Positions 8,906 to 18,376 are shown, numbered from the stretch's first letter. The stretch is DNA of 64,000 nt from Streptomyces sp. JJ36 (GCF_021696945.1 NZ_JACYHE010000004.1:62001-126000); one strand, 5' to 3'. Program-made: numbers and translations. Notes: a model not told the origin generated them from the letters alone.

Positions 8906-10228
8906 TCAGATCCGGCCCTCCTCCAGCATCTCGGTCACCAGGGCCGCGATCGGCGAACGCTCCGAGCGGGTCAGCGTGACGTGTGAGAAGAGCGGGTGTC
9001 CCTTCAGCCGCTCCACCACCGCGACCACGCCGTCGTACCGCCCCACCCGCAGGTTGTCCCGCTGCGCCACGTCGTGGGTGAGGACCACCCGGGAGTCCTG
9101 GCCGATCCGGGAGAGCACCGTCAGCAGGACGTTCCGCTCCAGCGACTGCGCCTCGTCCACGATGACGAAGGCGTCGTGCAGCGAGCGCCCGCGGATGTGC
9201 GTCAGCGGCAGCACCTCCAGCATGCCCCGGCTGACGACCTCCTCGATGACCTCCCGGCTGGTCACGGCGGACAGGGTGTCGAAGACCGCCTGCGCCCAGG
9301 GGTTCATCTTCTCGTCGTGGGTGCCCGGCAGATAGCCGAGGTCCTGCCCGCCCACCGCGTACAGCGGACGGAAGACCATCACCTTGCTGTGCTGGCGGCG
9401 TTCGAGCACCGCCTCCAGCCCGGCGCAGAGCGCCAGGGCGCTCTTGCCGGTGCCGGCGCGGCCGCCCATCGAGATGATGCCGATCTCCGGGTCCAGCAGC
9501 ATGTCGAGCGCGATCCGCTGCTCGGCGCTGCGGCCCTTGATGCCGAACGCCTCGCGGTCGCCGCGGACCAGCTTGATGCGCCCCTCGGGGGTGACCCGTC
9601 CCAGCGCCTTGCCCTTCTCCGACTGGAGCACCAGGCCGGTGTGCACCGGGAGCTCGGCGGCCTCCGGCACGTGCACGGTGTCGGCGGCGAACAGTTCGTC
9701 GATCTCCTCCCCCGGGAGCGTCAGCTCGGCCATGCCGGTCCAGCCGGAGTCGGTCACCGCCAGCTCCGCGCGGTACTCCTCGGCGAGCAGGCCGACGGAG
9801 GACGCCTTGATACGCAGCGGCAGGTCCTTGGAGACGACGGTGACGTCGTACCCCTCCGCCTGGAGGTTGCGGGCGACCGCGAGGATCCGGGTGTCGTTGT
9901 CCTCCAGCCGGAAGCCGGCCGGAAGCACGGTGGCGTCGGTGTGGTTGAGCTCGACGCGGAGAGTGCCGCCCAGGTCCCCGACGGGGACGGGCGCGTCGAG
10001 CCGGCCGTACCGTACGCGGTACTCGTCGAGCAGGCGGAGGGCCTGCCGGGCGAAGTATCCGAGCTCCGGGTGGTGGCGCTTCGCCTCCAGCTCGGTGACC
10101 ACGACCACGGGGAGCACCACCTCGTGCTCGTCGAAACGGAGCATGGCCGCCGGGTCGGCGAGCAGGACACTGGTGTCGATCACATAGGTGCGCCGGTCGT
10201 GATCGCTGCGCTTCTTGCTGGTCACCAC
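8906..10228 (-). CDS. PhoH-family ATPase with N-terminal PIN domain
   Basis: PIN-PhoH (PhoH2/YlaK-type) fusion of 440 residues, a family regarded as RNA helicase plus ribonuclease. The PIN domain (about 14-150) shows '[10 protein letters not shown]' with Asp18, Glu46, and acidic residues in 'LEDNDTRIL' and 'VSKDLP'. The PhoH ATPase (about 235-440) has Walker [10 protein letters not shown] (255-263), Walker B-like 'AFVIVDEAQ' and '[11 protein letters not shown]'. Two consecutive GTG codons can start it; I took the first because the family usually begins M-V-T-S. About 330 nt separate it from the upstream gene, so it probably has its own promoter. It may act in RNA turnover or as a toxin-like regulator. 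Confidence 0.9.
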   Translation of the reverse strand: MVTSKKRSDHDRRTYVIDTSVLLADPAAMLRFDEHEVVLPVVVVTELEAKRHHPELGYFARQALRLLDEYRVRYGRLDAPVPVGDLGGTLRVELNHTDATVLPAGFRLEDNDTRILAVARNLQAEGYDVTVVSKDLPLRIKASSVGLLAEEYRAELAVTDSGWTGMAELTLPGEEIDELFAADTVHVPEAAELPVHTGLVLQSEKGKALGRVTPEGRIKLVRGDREAFGIKGRSAEQRIALDMLLDPEIGIISMGGRAGTGKSALALCAGLEAVLERRQHSKVMVFRPLYAVGGQDLGYLPGTHDEKMNPWAQAVFDTLSAVTSREVIEEVVSRGMLEVLPLTHIRGRSLHDAFVIVDEAQSLERNVLLTVLSRIGQDSRVVLTHDVAQRDNLRVGRYDGVVAVVERLKGHPLFSHVTLTRSERSPIAALVTEMLEEGRI

Positions 10229-10558
10229 GGGTGGACGTACCCCCTCGGATGAGGTCGGGAGCGACGGCGTCGCGGGGGAAGAGACCGGGCCGGGCCCCGC
10301 GCACGGGCCGGGCTCCGGCCCTTCGCGACGTGTTCCGCATCCCTGATGCGGTCGTCCGTGGTGCGCAAACGGGCCTCCCGGGACCGCGCGGCCCGAGGCG
10401 GGCACGCGGCCATGAGTGATATTCCCTCCCGGAGCCGGTGCCATGCAACGGCATATGCCGCCGGATGGCTGCCGGTGGCGCGCGCTCCCCCGGGGGCCCG
10501 TGGCGACGCGGGGACGCCGGGGGCGACGACGGGGGTACGGCGACGGGGCGGCCGTCGC
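10229..10558. other. Intergenic region upstream of phoH-type gene
   Basis: Lies between the uppS stop and the PhoH start, both leftward. GGGAGGG followed 10 nt later by an ATG opens a 63-codon Arg-rich frame (ATG at about 10412, reading left) whose TGA overlaps the PhoH start. No other coding signal or strong terminator is apparent. It presumably holds the PhoH promoter. Confidence 0.4.
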
Positions 10559-11320
10559 TCAGTTGCCGTAGCGGCGATGGCGGGCCGCGTAGTCACGCAG
10601 CGCACGCAGGAAGTCCACCTTGCGGAAGGCGGGCCAGAAGACCTCGCAGAAGTAGTACTCGGAGTGGGCGCTCTGCCAGAGCATGAAGCCCGAGAGCCGC
10701 TGTTCGCCGCTGGTGCGGATCACCAGGTCGGGGTCCGGCTGCCCCCGGGTGTACAGGTGTTCGGCGATGTCCTCGACGGTGAGCGTCTCGGCCAGCTCCT
10801 CCAGGGTGGCGCCGGTCGTCGCCCGGTCGGCCAGCAGGGAACGGACCGCATCGGTGATCTCCTGTCGCCCTCCGTAACCGACGGCGACGTTCACGAGTAT
10901 CCCGTCCACCTCGCCGGCCTGCTGCTCGGCCTCCTTCAGCACCCGCTGGGTGCGGGCGGGCAGCAGGTCGAGCTGGCCCACGTGGTGCACCCGCCAGCGC
11001 CCGTCCTCGGCGAGGTCGCGGACGGTGTCCTCGATGATGCCGAGCAGCGGCAGCAGCTCGTTCTCGGCGCGGTTGAGGTTGTCCGTGGAGAGCATCCAGA
11101 GCGTGACCACCTCGACGTCCGTCTCGGCGCACCAGGTGAGCATCTCCTTGATCTTGTGCGCGCCCGCCTGGTGGCCCTGCTCGGTGGTGCCGCCGGAGGC
11201 CTTGGCCCAGCGCCGGTTCCCGTCCAGGATCACGCCGACGTGGCCGGGCACCCGCGCGTGGTCGAGGCGGTCCTCCACCCGGCGCGCGTAGAGCCGGTAC
11301 ACCAGGTCGCGAAGCTTCAT
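10559..11320 (-). CDS. uppS: Isoprenyl transferase (cis-prenyltransferase, UppS family)
   Basis: Condenses isopentenyl diphosphate in cis onto an allylic diphosphate, making the lipid carrier for cell-wall precursors. Length 253 residues, normal for the family. The signature 'GVILDGNRRWAK' carries the catalytic Asp33. Substrate-contact motifs 'MLSTDNLNRAENEL', 'VNVAVGYGGRQEI' and 'VIRTSGEQRLSGFMLWQS' are all intact, and the end '..ALRDYAARHRRYGN' is typical. Streptomycetes usually carry more than one paralogue, so product chain length (short versus C50/C55) cannot be assigned. It is divergent from the aldo/keto reductase, with inverted repeats in the 125-bp gap (arms at 11374-11380 and 11385-11391). 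Confidence 0.93.
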   Translation of the reverse strand: MKLRDLVYRLYARRVEDRLDHARVPGHVGVILDGNRRWAKASGGTTEQGHQAGAHKIKEMLTWCAETDVEVVTLWMLSTDNLNRAENELLPLLGIIEDTVRDLAEDGRWRVHHVGQLDLLPARTQRVLKEAEQQAGEVDGILVNVAVGYGGRQEITDAVRSLLADRATTGATLEELAETLTVEDIAEHLYTRGQPDPDLVIRTSGEQRLSGFMLWQSAHSEYYFCEVFWPAFRKVDFLRALRDYAARHRRYGN

Positions 11321-11445
11321 GGGAATGGCCAGCCCTCCGTGCCGAGTCCGGGGATTTCAGAACCTTACTGCCGTTCGCCCGAACGGGCGAAGCCGGGCGG
11401 TCATACAGACACACCGGTCGGCGGACCGCTTGATAGGAAAGTCCC

Positions 11446-12489
11446 ATGAACGAGCTCTTCCCCTACCGCGCCGACGCCGCGCGGTACGACGCGATGGAGT
11501 ACCGCCGCTCGGGCCACAGCGGTCTCCGGCTGCCCGCCGTCTCCCTCGGGCTGTGGCAGAACTTCGGCGACGACCGTGCGCTCGACACCCAGCGGGCGAT
11601 CCTCCGCCGCGCCTTCGACCTCGGCGTCACCCACTTCGACCTGGCCAACAACTACGGGCCGCCGCCCGGCTCGGCCGAGGCGAACTTCGGCAGGCTCCTC
11701 GCCCAGGACTTCCGCCCGTACCGGGACGAACTGATCATCTCCACCAAGGCCGGGTACCTGATGCACCCGGGCCCGTACGGCGAGTGGGGCTCCCGCAAGT
11801 ACCTGCTGTCCTCCCTGGACGCGTCGCTGCGGCGGATGGGACTCGACCACGTCGACATCTTCTACTCCCACCGCCACGACCCGGACACCCCGCTCGAGGA
11901 GACCATGGGCGCCCTGGCCTCCGCCGTGCACCAGGGCAAGGCGCTCTACGCCGGCATCTCCTCCTACAACTCCGAGCGGACCCGGGAGGCGGCCCACCTG
12001 CTCCGCGGGATGGGCGTACGGCCGCTGATCCACCAGCCCTCCTACTCCATGATCAACCGCTGGACGGAGGAGGACGCGCTGCTGGACACCCTGGAGGACG
12101 AGGGCATGGGCTGCATCGCCTTCGCCCCGCTCCAGCAGGGCATGCTCACCGACAAGTACCTGGCCGGCATCCCGGAGGGCTCGCGGGCCGCCCGGGCCGG
12201 CTCCTTCCGGCCCGAGTGGCTCACCGACGAGATGCGTCGCCGGCTGCGCGGCCTCGACGAGATCGCCCGCGGCCGCGGCCAGTCGCTCGCCCAGCTCGCG
12301 CTGACCTGGGTGCTGCGGGACCCCCGGATGACCTCGGCGCTCATCGGGGCGAGCAGCGTGGCCCAGCTCGAGGCCAACGTCGCCGCGCTCACCGGCCCCG
12401 CACTGACCGAGGACGAGCTGGCGGAGATCGACCGCTTCGCCACCTCGGAGCCCGGCGTGAACATCTGGGCGCGCAGCAGCGAGAGCTGA
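11446..12489 (+). CDS. Aldo/keto reductase (YghZ/L-glyceraldehyde-3-P reductase-like)
   Basis: Cytoplasmic NADPH-dependent oxidoreductase of 347 residues with an (alpha/beta)8 barrel. The N-terminal 'YRRSGHSGLRLPAVSLGLW', the Asp/Tyr catalytic region 'HFDLANNYGPPPGSAEANFG', the Lys in 'ISTKAGYLM' and the His in 'DIFYSHRHDP' are all present. The insert after 'NNYGPP' and 'LMHPGPYGEWGSRKYL' place it close to YghZ/MgrA-type reductases that act on methylglyoxal or L-glyceraldehyde 3-phosphate. AGGAAAG precedes the ATG by 4 nt. It is convergent with the prepilin peptidase gene. The physiological substrate is unknown. Confidence 0.9.
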   Translation: MNELFPYRADAARYDAMEYRRSGHSGLRLPAVSLGLWQNFGDDRALDTQRAILRRAFDLGVTHFDLANNYGPPPGSAEANFGRLLAQDFRPYRDELIISTKAGYLMHPGPYGEWGSRKYLLSSLDASLRRMGLDHVDIFYSHRHDPDTPLEETMGALASAVHQGKALYAGISSYNSERTREAAHLLRGMGVRPLIHQPSYSMINRWTEEDALLDTLEDEGMGCIAFAPLQQGMLTDKYLAGIPEGSRAARAGSFRPEWLTDEMRRRLRGLDEIARGRGQSLAQLALTWVLRDPRMTSALIGASSVAQLEANVAALTGPALTEDELAEIDRFATSEPGVNIWARSSES

Positions 12490-12572
12490 CCGCAAGGGGG
12501 CGGCCAGGCAGAGCTCGCGCACCGCGGTGAGAGACGGCGGGGAGCCCGGACCCGCGAGGAGCGGGCGCACGC

Positions 12573-12613
12573 AAAAAAGCGGGCCGGTCCGTGGGGGGAT
12601 ACGGACCGGCCCG
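12573..12613 (-). terminator. Rho-independent terminator, leftward
   Basis: A 13-bp perfect stem (12580-12592 with 12601-12613, 8-nt loop) is followed, reading leftward, by a six-base U tract (AAAAAA at 12573-12578 on the + strand). It ends leftward transcription from the prepilin peptidase gene and may also stop the rightward aldo/keto reductase transcript. Confidence 0.85.
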
Positions 12614-12725
12614 AGGGGGGGATTCCACCATAGCCCCTCCAGGGGGGTGCTTCGTGCAGCAATGGCACTCTTTCCCGCGCCGTGTCGAGCGGCGGCCCGA
12701 GCCCCGGGGCGTCCCGCGGCGCCCG

Positions 12726-13460
12726 TCAGACCCACATCCCGCCCAGCAGCACCCCGGCCAGCGCCCCCAGCACCAGGAAGGGACCGAAGGCCAGCGCCGT
12801 GCCCCCGTCGGCGCGTCCTCGCAGGACAAGGACGGTTCCGTAGACCGCGCAGAGGGCGAATCCGAGGAACGCGCCGACCAGCAGAACCCCCCAGCCGTAC
12901 CACCCGAGGGCGACCCCGAGAGCGAGCGCGAGCTTGACGTCGCCGAAGCCCATGCCATTCGGTTGAATGAGAAACAACACACCGAAGACCCCGGCCAGCA
13001 CCACCCCCCCGAGCACCGCGCGCGGCCAGCTCCCCTCCGCTCCAGGCAACAACGCCGCCACCCCCAGCAACGCGGTCACACCGCCGGCGAGCGGCAGGGT
13101 GAGCACGTCGGGCAGCCGGTTGACGGCCCGGTCCACCGCCGCCAGCACCAGGCCCGCCGGCACGGCCACCAGCCACACCGCCAGCTCCGGACGCGGCCCC
13201 ACCACCGCCGCCAGCGTCCCGCAGACCACCGCACCGGCCACCGCGAACCAGCGTGCTCGCGGCCCGTACGGGCCCGGGCAGCCCGCGCAGTACGCCCGGC
13301 CCAGCCAGCCGCCCGCCGGGCCCGGCAGCGGATGCCCGGCCGGACAGCGGTCCCGCCACGGCTCCTCCGGTCCGACGGAGAACCGGTAGACCGCACGCGG
13401 CAGCAACACGCCGGCAGCCAGCCCGAACCCGGCGGCGAGAAGCATCCAGAGCAGCAGCAC
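12726..13460 (-). CDS. Prepilin peptidase (A24 family)
   Basis: Membrane aspartyl protease of 244 residues expected to remove the leader of Flp/TadE-type prepilins. About seven hydrophobic helices are visible. The two catalytic Asp regions are present: one in 'LAAVDRAVNRLPDVLTLP' and the GxGD motif in 'GMGFGDVKLALALG'. The N-terminal Cys-rich patch ('CPAGHPLPG', 'YCAGCPG') resembles the cytoplasmic methyltransferase domain of longer prepilin peptidases, but is short. Its position at one end of the Tad locus supports the role. It is followed by a strong terminator. Confidence 0.88.
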   Translation of the reverse strand: MLLLWMLLAAGFGLAAGVLLPRAVYRFSVGPEEPWRDRCPAGHPLPGPAGGWLGRAYCAGCPGPYGPRARWFAVAGAVVCGTLAAVVGPRPELAVWLVAVPAGLVLAAVDRAVNRLPDVLTLPLAGGVTALLGVAALLPGAEGSWPRAVLGGVVLAGVFGVLFLIQPNGMGFGDVKLALALGVALGWYGWGVLLVGAFLGFALCAVYGTVLVLRGRADGGTALAFGPFLVLGALAGVLLGGMWV

Positions 13461-13709
13461 GCCGCGAGCCTACGCGTGCCCCGCGGCGCGCGGACCCGTA
13501 CGGGCGTACGGCGGTCGTGGACCCCCGGCGACGCGGACACCCGCGGCTGACGGGGCGGCGGACGGTCGAGCTCCGCGCGCGTGCACGGCGAGCACGTGCC
13601 CTGCCGCCCGGCCCCGGGACCGCCGCCGCGGGAACGCCGCCACGAGTACGCCGTGCGCACCGCGCCCCGCAGGGCGCGAAGGACCGGCCGCCGCACACGG
13701 CGAGACCGG

Positions 13710-14852
13710 TCAGACGTCCTCGTAGCCGCCCGGCGGGGTGGTGGCGAGGCCCAGGACCTGGCGGACCCGCACGTGCAGCTCCGTACCGAGCGCCTCGTCG
13801 GCCGCCCGCCAGTGCTCCTCGAACGCACCCGGGCCCGCGGCCTCCGCCGCCTTCTTCCAGTGCTTCTGCGCCTGGTCGACACCGCGCACCAGCGCGTCCA
13901 CCGGCCCTTGCGCCCCGGCGGACCACGAGTGCTCGCGCAGCCGCCGGGCCTCGTCGCCCAGCGCGTCCGCGACCTGCCGCGCCCAGCGCTGGTAGCCGGG
14001 CAGGTCGTCGTCCGGGTACTCCGCCGCCGGAGGTGCCACCAGGACCTCGTCGACGGGGTTGGCGGCGAGCAGGTACCCGCTCTGATGCCGGTCCAGGTCG
14101 GCGAGGTCGGTCTGGAGCGTGCCGGTCAGCCGCTCGCCCCCGCGATGGGTGAAGGCGCAGGTGATCTGGCGGACGCCCTGCGACCAGCCCGCCTCCGAGG
14201 GGGTGTAGAAGAACAGCTCGACGTCGGCGGGCAGCGCCCAGGCGTCCATGGTGTAGTCGAACTGCCTCGGCGCGCAGAGCCGGAAGGCCACACCGTCCAG
14301 CCGGGCGTGCCCCGGGAACGCGTCGTCGCTTCCCCCGGAGGCCCGGGTATGGCTGAACGTCTCACCGTCGTGCGGCTGGTCGCAGGGCACGACGGTGACC
14401 TCCCGTACCGGTTCGTCCGGCCCGCCGGGGAGGTTGAAGCAGTCGCCGGGACGCAACGCGGAGGGGGACGCCGCATGGGGTCTCACCCCGTACGACGGGC
14501 CGCCGTCGGGGCCGGAACCGACCACGGCGAAGAGCACGACCGCGAGGATCAGCACGATCTGCACCGCGGTCACCACGATGCCGCCGATGGCGAGCCCCCG
14601 GCCCTTCTCACCCCGCTGCCGGATCTGCGAGAGCGCGACGATGCCCAGGATCAGCCCGACCGGGATGGCCCCGCAGGCGAACGCCGTCACGAGGGAGGCG
14701 ATGGCCATGCCGTTGGTCGGCGGCGGAGGCGCGAAGGGCGGCGGGGCGCCGTAGTAGCCGGGCCCGGGAGGGGGCGGATAGCCGTGATCGGGCCCGTGCG
14801 GCGGTCCGGGCGGGGGCGGGTATCCGTATCCGGGCGGCGGGGGCGCACTCAC
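13710..14852 (-). CDS. DUF4190-type membrane protein with extracytoplasmic domain
   Basis: A 380-residue protein with a Pro/Gly/Tyr-rich N-terminus (repeats of P-P-P-P-G-x-G-Y). Two membrane helices follow ('MAIASLVTAFACGAIPVGLILGIVAL' region and 'GLAIGGIVVTAVQIVLILAVVLF' region), which together form a DUF4190 hairpin. The large outer domain (about 120-380) has a 'LRPGDCFNLP' segment and Cys pairs, as in septum-formation or DUF4352-like actinobacterial proteins. I chose GTG 14852 because AGGAG lies 8 nt upstream and the repeat begins there. It lies between the prepilin peptidase and the OmpA gene. A direct role in pilus assembly is not shown. Confidence 0.78.
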   Translation of the reverse strand: MSAPPPPGYGYPPPPGPPHGPDHGYPPPPGPGYYGAPPPFAPPPPTNGMAIASLVTAFACGAIPVGLILGIVALSQIRQRGEKGRGLAIGGIVVTAVQIVLILAVVLFAVVGSGPDGGPSYGVRPHAASPSALRPGDCFNLPGGPDEPVREVTVVPCDQPHDGETFSHTRASGGSDDAFPGHARLDGVAFRLCAPRQFDYTMDAWALPADVELFFYTPSEAGWSQGVRQITCAFTHRGGERLTGTLQTDLADLDRHQSGYLLAANPVDEVLVAPPAAEYPDDDLPGYQRWARQVADALGDEARRLREHSWSAGAQGPVDALVRGVDQAQKHWKKAAEAAGPGAFEEHWRAADEALGTELHVRVRQVLGLATTPPGGYEDV

Positions 14853-15062
14853 GCAGCGGGCTCCTGGGCTGGACGGCACTCGAACAATCAGCCGAACCTA
14901 CCCGGTTGCCGCACCCCGCCGGACGCCGGGGCCACCGGCGCGGGGACCTCCCGTCCCGGGGCGGGCCGGGACCGCTGAACCGGCCCGCAGCAGCCGGGGC
15001 GGAGCCGCCGGGAGGGAAGGCGCAGGCCCGCAACCCCGGCGAGCCGGTGCCGCTCCGGGGCG

Positions 15063-15803
15063 TCAGCCCTCGCGGGCGAACGACACCTCGACACGGCGGT
15101 TCTTCTTCCGGCCCTCCTCGGTGCTGTTGTCCGCGATCGGGTAGTCCTCGCTGTAGCCGCGCACACGGAAGGTCACCCCGGAGCCCAGCTCCTTGGCGAG
15201 CTCGCGCTGCACCGCGTTCGCCCGCTTCTTGGAGAGCACCTCACCGTGCGCGTAGGACCCCAGGTCGTCGGTGAAACCGAACACGTTCACCTCGGTGGCG
15301 CCCTGGGCCTCCACCTCGGAGGCGATGTCCCGGATCCGGGAGAACGCCTCGTCGTTCAGCTCGGCGCTGTCCTTCGGGAACAGCACCTCCGCCTGCAGCG
15401 TGAACGTGGTCTTCCGGTTGCTGTCCTCCCGGCGCTGCTCGCCCGCCATGTCCTCGGTGACGAACTTGATGTCCAGCACCTTGGCCGGGGCGAGCTGCGC
15501 GCCGTCCGCCAGCTTCAGCCCGGAGGCCTGCGGGTCCACCTCGACCGGCGGCCGCGCGTCCCCGATGTTGTCCGGCGGCTCGCTGTACCCCGGCTTCGGG
15601 CCTCCCTCCCCGGGGAGGGAGGGGGCGCCGGTGGGGATGGTGGTGGGGTTGTCCGCTCCGGGGAGGGAGGGCCCGGGCGGCGGTGTGACCGGCGGGCGGG
15701 AGGGGTCGGCGTGCGCGGTGCCCACGCCCATGCCGACGAGCAGCAGCGCGGAGGCCGAGGTGCAGGCGGCCCTCCGGAACGTGCGCGCACGGGGCAGCTT
15801 CAT
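15063..15803 (-). CDS. Secreted OmpA-domain protein
   Basis: A 246-residue exported protein. A signal peptide (about 1-30, ending 'GTAHA') is followed by a Pro-rich linker with repeated 'PSLPG' units. The C-terminal OmpA-like peptidoglycan-binding domain (about 130-246) has 'VNVFGFTDDLGS', 'LSKKRANAVQREL' and 'EEGRKKNRRVEVSF', matching the family's contacts to diaminopimelate. In a single-membrane actinomycete it cannot sit in an outer membrane, so it probably anchors something to the wall. It starts 8 nt after the lipoprotein gene, so the two are likely co-transcribed, and they adjoin the pilin genes. Confidence 0.87.
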   Translation of the reverse strand: MKLPRARTFRRAACTSASALLLVGMGVGTAHADPSRPPVTPPPGPSLPGADNPTTIPTGAPSLPGEGGPKPGYSEPPDNIGDARPPVEVDPQASGLKLADGAQLAPAKVLDIKFVTEDMAGEQRREDSNRKTTFTLQAEVLFPKDSAELNDEAFSRIRDIASEVEAQGATEVNVFGFTDDLGSYAHGEVLSKKRANAVQRELAKELGSGVTFRVRGYSEDYPIADNSTEEGRKKNRRVEVSFAREG

Positions 15804-15811
15804 GGCGGCGC

Positions 15812-16402
15812 TCACCCCTCGGAGAGGGTGATGGTGGCGGGCGGCATGTCGGCGATCTGGAAGTCGACTTCGTCGTTGCCCTTCGGGGGAGCGGGGAACT
15901 GGGTGTACCAGGACTCCGACTCCCCGGAGTTCAGCCCGCCCTTGAAAGCGGTGCAGAGGCACCGGCCCTCGGTGTCGCGCAGAATGTAGTAGCGCTTCTT
16001 CCCGGCCTTGTCGACGAGACGGGCGGCCGCCATGGACGCAGGGTTCTTCAGGGAGAGCTCGGTTTCGTCCGACTTCCACTCGATGCCCGTCCAGACACCG
16101 CTTCCGTTGTTGGTCACCGTGCCCGTCACCGTGACGAATCCCCCCTCCTCGCGCCTGGCCGAGCGAATGGTGAGGGCGATGTCGCCGCTCTTCACCTGTG
16201 CGAGTACCTGGTCGTCCCCCTCGGACGTGCTCTGCTCTCCCCCGCCCGAGCCGCCGTCCTCGGCGCCTTCGGCGGAAGCCGACTTCTCCGGTTCCGACGG
16301 GTCGTCGTCGCCGATGCCGCACGCGCCCAGGGTCAGGACCAGGCCGGCGGCCGTCGCCACGGCGGTGACCGCCGTACGAGCCTTGGTACGCCGCATGCTC
16401 AT
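15812..16402 (-). CDS. Lipoprotein with DUF4352-like outer domain
   Basis: A 196-residue exported lipoprotein. The leader ends in lipobox 'LTLGAC', followed by an acidic Ser/Glu/Gly linker. The folded domain (about 65-196) has 'FVTVTGTVTNNGSGVWTGIEW', the immunoglobulin-like pattern of telomeric/DUF4352 lipoproteins. It ends 'ADMPPATITLSEG'. ATG 16402 and ATG 16396 are both possible starts. It directly precedes the OmpA-domain gene and follows the TadG-like gene, so it is probably part of the surface end of the Tad apparatus. Function is inferred from context only. Confidence 0.8.
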   Translation of the reverse strand: MSMRRTKARTAVTAVATAAGLVLTLGACGIGDDDPSEPEKSASAEGAEDGGSGGGEQSTSEGDDQVLAQVKSGDIALTIRSARREEGGFVTVTGTVTNNGSGVWTGIEWKSDETELSLKNPASMAAARLVDKAGKKRYYILRDTEGRCLCTAFKGGLNSGESESWYTQFPAPPKGNDEVDFQIADMPPATITLSEG

Positions 16403-16433
16403 GGGTGAGGTTCGTCCTTCACTCGTCGTTCGG

Positions 16434-17003
16434 TCACTCGGTCAGCACCACGGAGAAGAGGTCCGACGGTTCCACGTCGATCTCCTCATCGTCCGGATCG
16501 ATGTCGAAGTCCCCGTTTTTACAGTCGAGTTCGATTTCCTTCTCCTCGGCATCGAACTCGCAGGACGGCCGCACGACGGCTGTCGCCTCGGCGGTCGCGG
16601 TTCTGTCGTCCGCACCGGGAATCACAGTGTTCCCGGTGTCGTAGTTCGTTTCGACCGTGACGGTGTATCCGGGACGCCCATGGCGGAACACGGGCTCGCA
16701 GCGGAGCACCGAGGCGTCGTTGCGTCCCGCGAAGTCCCCCGCAGCGCCGCAGCCGTCGGCGCTGACGAGCTCCGAGAGGTCCAGCCACCGCTGCCAGCCG
16801 TCGCCTTCGCCCAGCGAGTCCAGAAATCCGTCGAAGAAGCGGTCCCGGTCCTCCCGGGCGGCGGCGAGCGCGGCTGCGTCGGCCGCGGACTGGCCGCCGT
16901 TGCGCACGGTGGCTGCCTGGGCCACCGCGAAGAAGGCGAGGGCCAGGAAGAGCAGCCCGGACATCACCGCTGCGTACAGCAGGACCGTCTGCCCCCGGTC
17001 CAC
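16434..17003 (-). CDS. TadG-like (Tad-domain) pseudopilin-associated protein
   Basis: A 189-residue protein with one N-terminal helix preceded by a TadG/E-like 'DRGQTVLLYAAVMSGLLFLAL' start and followed by the typical 'ATVRNGGQSAADAAALAAARE'. The outer region contains four Cys that could form disulfides and a strongly acidic tail. GTG 17003 was chosen because GGAG lies 5 nt upstream, and it starts 11 nt after the Flp stop. It is probably a minor pilin or an anchoring component of the Flp pilus. Confidence 0.82.
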   Translation of the reverse strand: MDRGQTVLLYAAVMSGLLFLALAFFAVAQAATVRNGGQSAADAAALAAAREDRDRFFDGFLDSLGEGDGWQRWLDLSELVSADGCGAAGDFAGRNDASVLRCEPVFRHGRPGYTVTVETNYDTGNTVIPGADDRTATAEATAVVRPSCEFDAEEKEIELDCKNGDFDIDPDDEEIDVEPSDLFSVVLTE

Positions 17004-17014
17004 ACCTGCTCCGG

Positions 17015-17203
17015 TCAGGTTCCGAGCACCGCGTTGACCCAGGTCGCGATGGAACTGGAGATCGTCGCGTCCAGCCCCAGCGCGCGCACGGCGATCACGA
17101 TCCCCGCCACCAGGATGACGATCCCCGCGTACTCGATCGACGTCACGCCACGATCCCCCGCGCGCGCGGCGCGCCCGTGGAACCAGTCGCGGATGGCCTT
17201 CAT
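17015..17203 (-). CDS. flp: Flp-family type IVb pilin
   Basis: A 62-residue major pilin precursor. A basic leader ends in Gly ('GDRG'), followed by the hallmark 'VTSIEYAGIVILVAGIVIAV' with Glu at position +5. Only a short C-terminal tail follows, as in Flp pilins. The prepilin peptidase nearby would cleave after that Gly. GGAGGAG lies 7 nt before the ATG, an exceptionally strong ribosome site fitting a highly expressed pilin. About 266 nt separate it from TadC, so it may have its own promoter. Confidence 0.9.
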   Translation of the reverse strand: MKAIRDWFHGRAARAGDRGVTSIEYAGIVILVAGIVIAVRALGLDATISSSIATWVNAVLGT

Positions 17204-17469
17204 GGCGGTCTCCTCCGGTGTCGGCCGGCCGTGCGCCGGTCACCCTCTGCTGCGTGCGGGCGGCGAAGAAGGCGGTGAGCCGCGTGCGTACGGCCAACCC
17301 GCTCACCTCCGACCCTCGTCGCGGTCCCCCCCGGAACCGGCTGCTCGTCGCCCACCGTTCATGCGTCATCGCTGACTGTGTCACGACCGGTGGCCTCTGC
17401 ACCAGACTTCCCTTTCCCCCGCGACGGTTTCGATATACGGATGCGGCGTACGGAGCGGTGCCCGGTTCG

Positions 17470-18375
17470 TCATCCGTCCAGCACCGACCCGAAGTCGGTG
17501 CCGGAGCCCAGCACGAAGGTCGCGACGATGAGGATCAGGGTGCCCGGCAGCAGGAAGGCGATGGTGGCGATGGTCGCCTTGGGGACGGTCTTGGCGGCCT
17601 TGCGGCGGGCGTTCTGCGCGTCCGTACGACGCATGTCGGTGGCGATCTGCACCAGGGTCTCGGCGATGGGGGCGCCGAGTTCCTCGCCCTGCTGGAGGGC
17701 GGTGACGAACTGGTCGACCTGCTCGGAGGAGTTGCGCCGGCGGAGTTGCGCGAAGGCCTCCCGGCGGCTGACGCCCATGTCCATCTGGCGGAGTGTGATG
17801 CGGAGTTCGTCGGCCCAGGGCCCGCGGTAGCGTTCGGCGACGCGTTCCAGGGCCTGGCGGAAGCCGAGCCCGGCGGAGACGACGACGGCCAGCACGTCGA
17901 GGAAGTCGGGCAGGGTGCGTTCGATCTCGCGCCGGCGGTCGCGGATGGCCTGCCGGAGGGCGAGGTCGGCGGCGAACCAGCCGAAGCCCAGGGCGAGCAG
18001 CGAGAAGAACGGGGCCCCGGCGGCGAGCCCGATCAGCGCCATCAACGCGCCGAACAGCCCGTAGACGGCGCGCCGGGCGGCGTAGCGGTCGAGGGTGAGG
18101 CCGTCGGGGTTGCCGGCCTGGTCGATGCGGCGGCGCTTGGCGTCGCGGAGTTTGGGGCCCATCAGCCGGAGCACGGTGGGCGCGAGGCGGATGCCGAGCC
18201 GGTCCACGGCCTGCTGGCGGGGGCGGGCGCGGGAGGCGCCGACCTCCAGGGCGAGGCTGAGGTCGGGCGGGAGCGTGGTCTCGCTGCGGTAGAGGCGGAT
18301 GCCGGTGGCGAGGCCGAGGGCGGCGAGCCCGGCGAGCAGCGCGAGGGCCCAGGCGAGGGGCGGCAGGTCGGTCAT
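17470..18375 (-). CDS. tadC: TadC-type pilus assembly platform protein
   Basis: Type II secretion F-domain inner-membrane protein of 301 residues that forms the assembly platform with TadB. An N-terminal helix, a paired helix region (about 105-145) and a C-terminal helix flank the F domain with 'LPDFLDVLAVVVSAGLGFRQAL' and 'EELGAPIAETLVQIATDMR'. The ATG lies 1 nt after the TadB stop, so expression is coupled to TadB. Confidence 0.92.
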   Translation of the reverse strand: MTDLPPLAWALALLAGLAALGLATGIRLYRSETTLPPDLSLALEVGASRARPRQQAVDRLGIRLAPTVLRLMGPKLRDAKRRRIDQAGNPDGLTLDRYAARRAVYGLFGALMALIGLAAGAPFFSLLALGFGWFAADLALRQAIRDRRREIERTLPDFLDVLAVVVSAGLGFRQALERVAERYRGPWADELRITLRQMDMGVSRREAFAQLRRRNSSEQVDQFVTALQQGEELGAPIAETLVQIATDMRRTDAQNARRKAAKTVPKATIATIAFLLPGTLILIVATFVLGSGTDFGSVLDG

Positions 18376-18376
18376 G

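Noticed and set aside
10222..10412. 63-codon Arg-rich frame overlapping the PhoH start
   Set aside because: Possible leader ORF after GGGAGGG, but the composition is like random high-GC sequence and the spacing is long.
11401..13926. Very long leftward open frame across the aldo/keto reductase and prepilin peptidase genes
   Set aside because: High-GC shadow frame, Arg/Gly-rich, with no domain; the real genes lie in other frames with ribosome sites and motifs.
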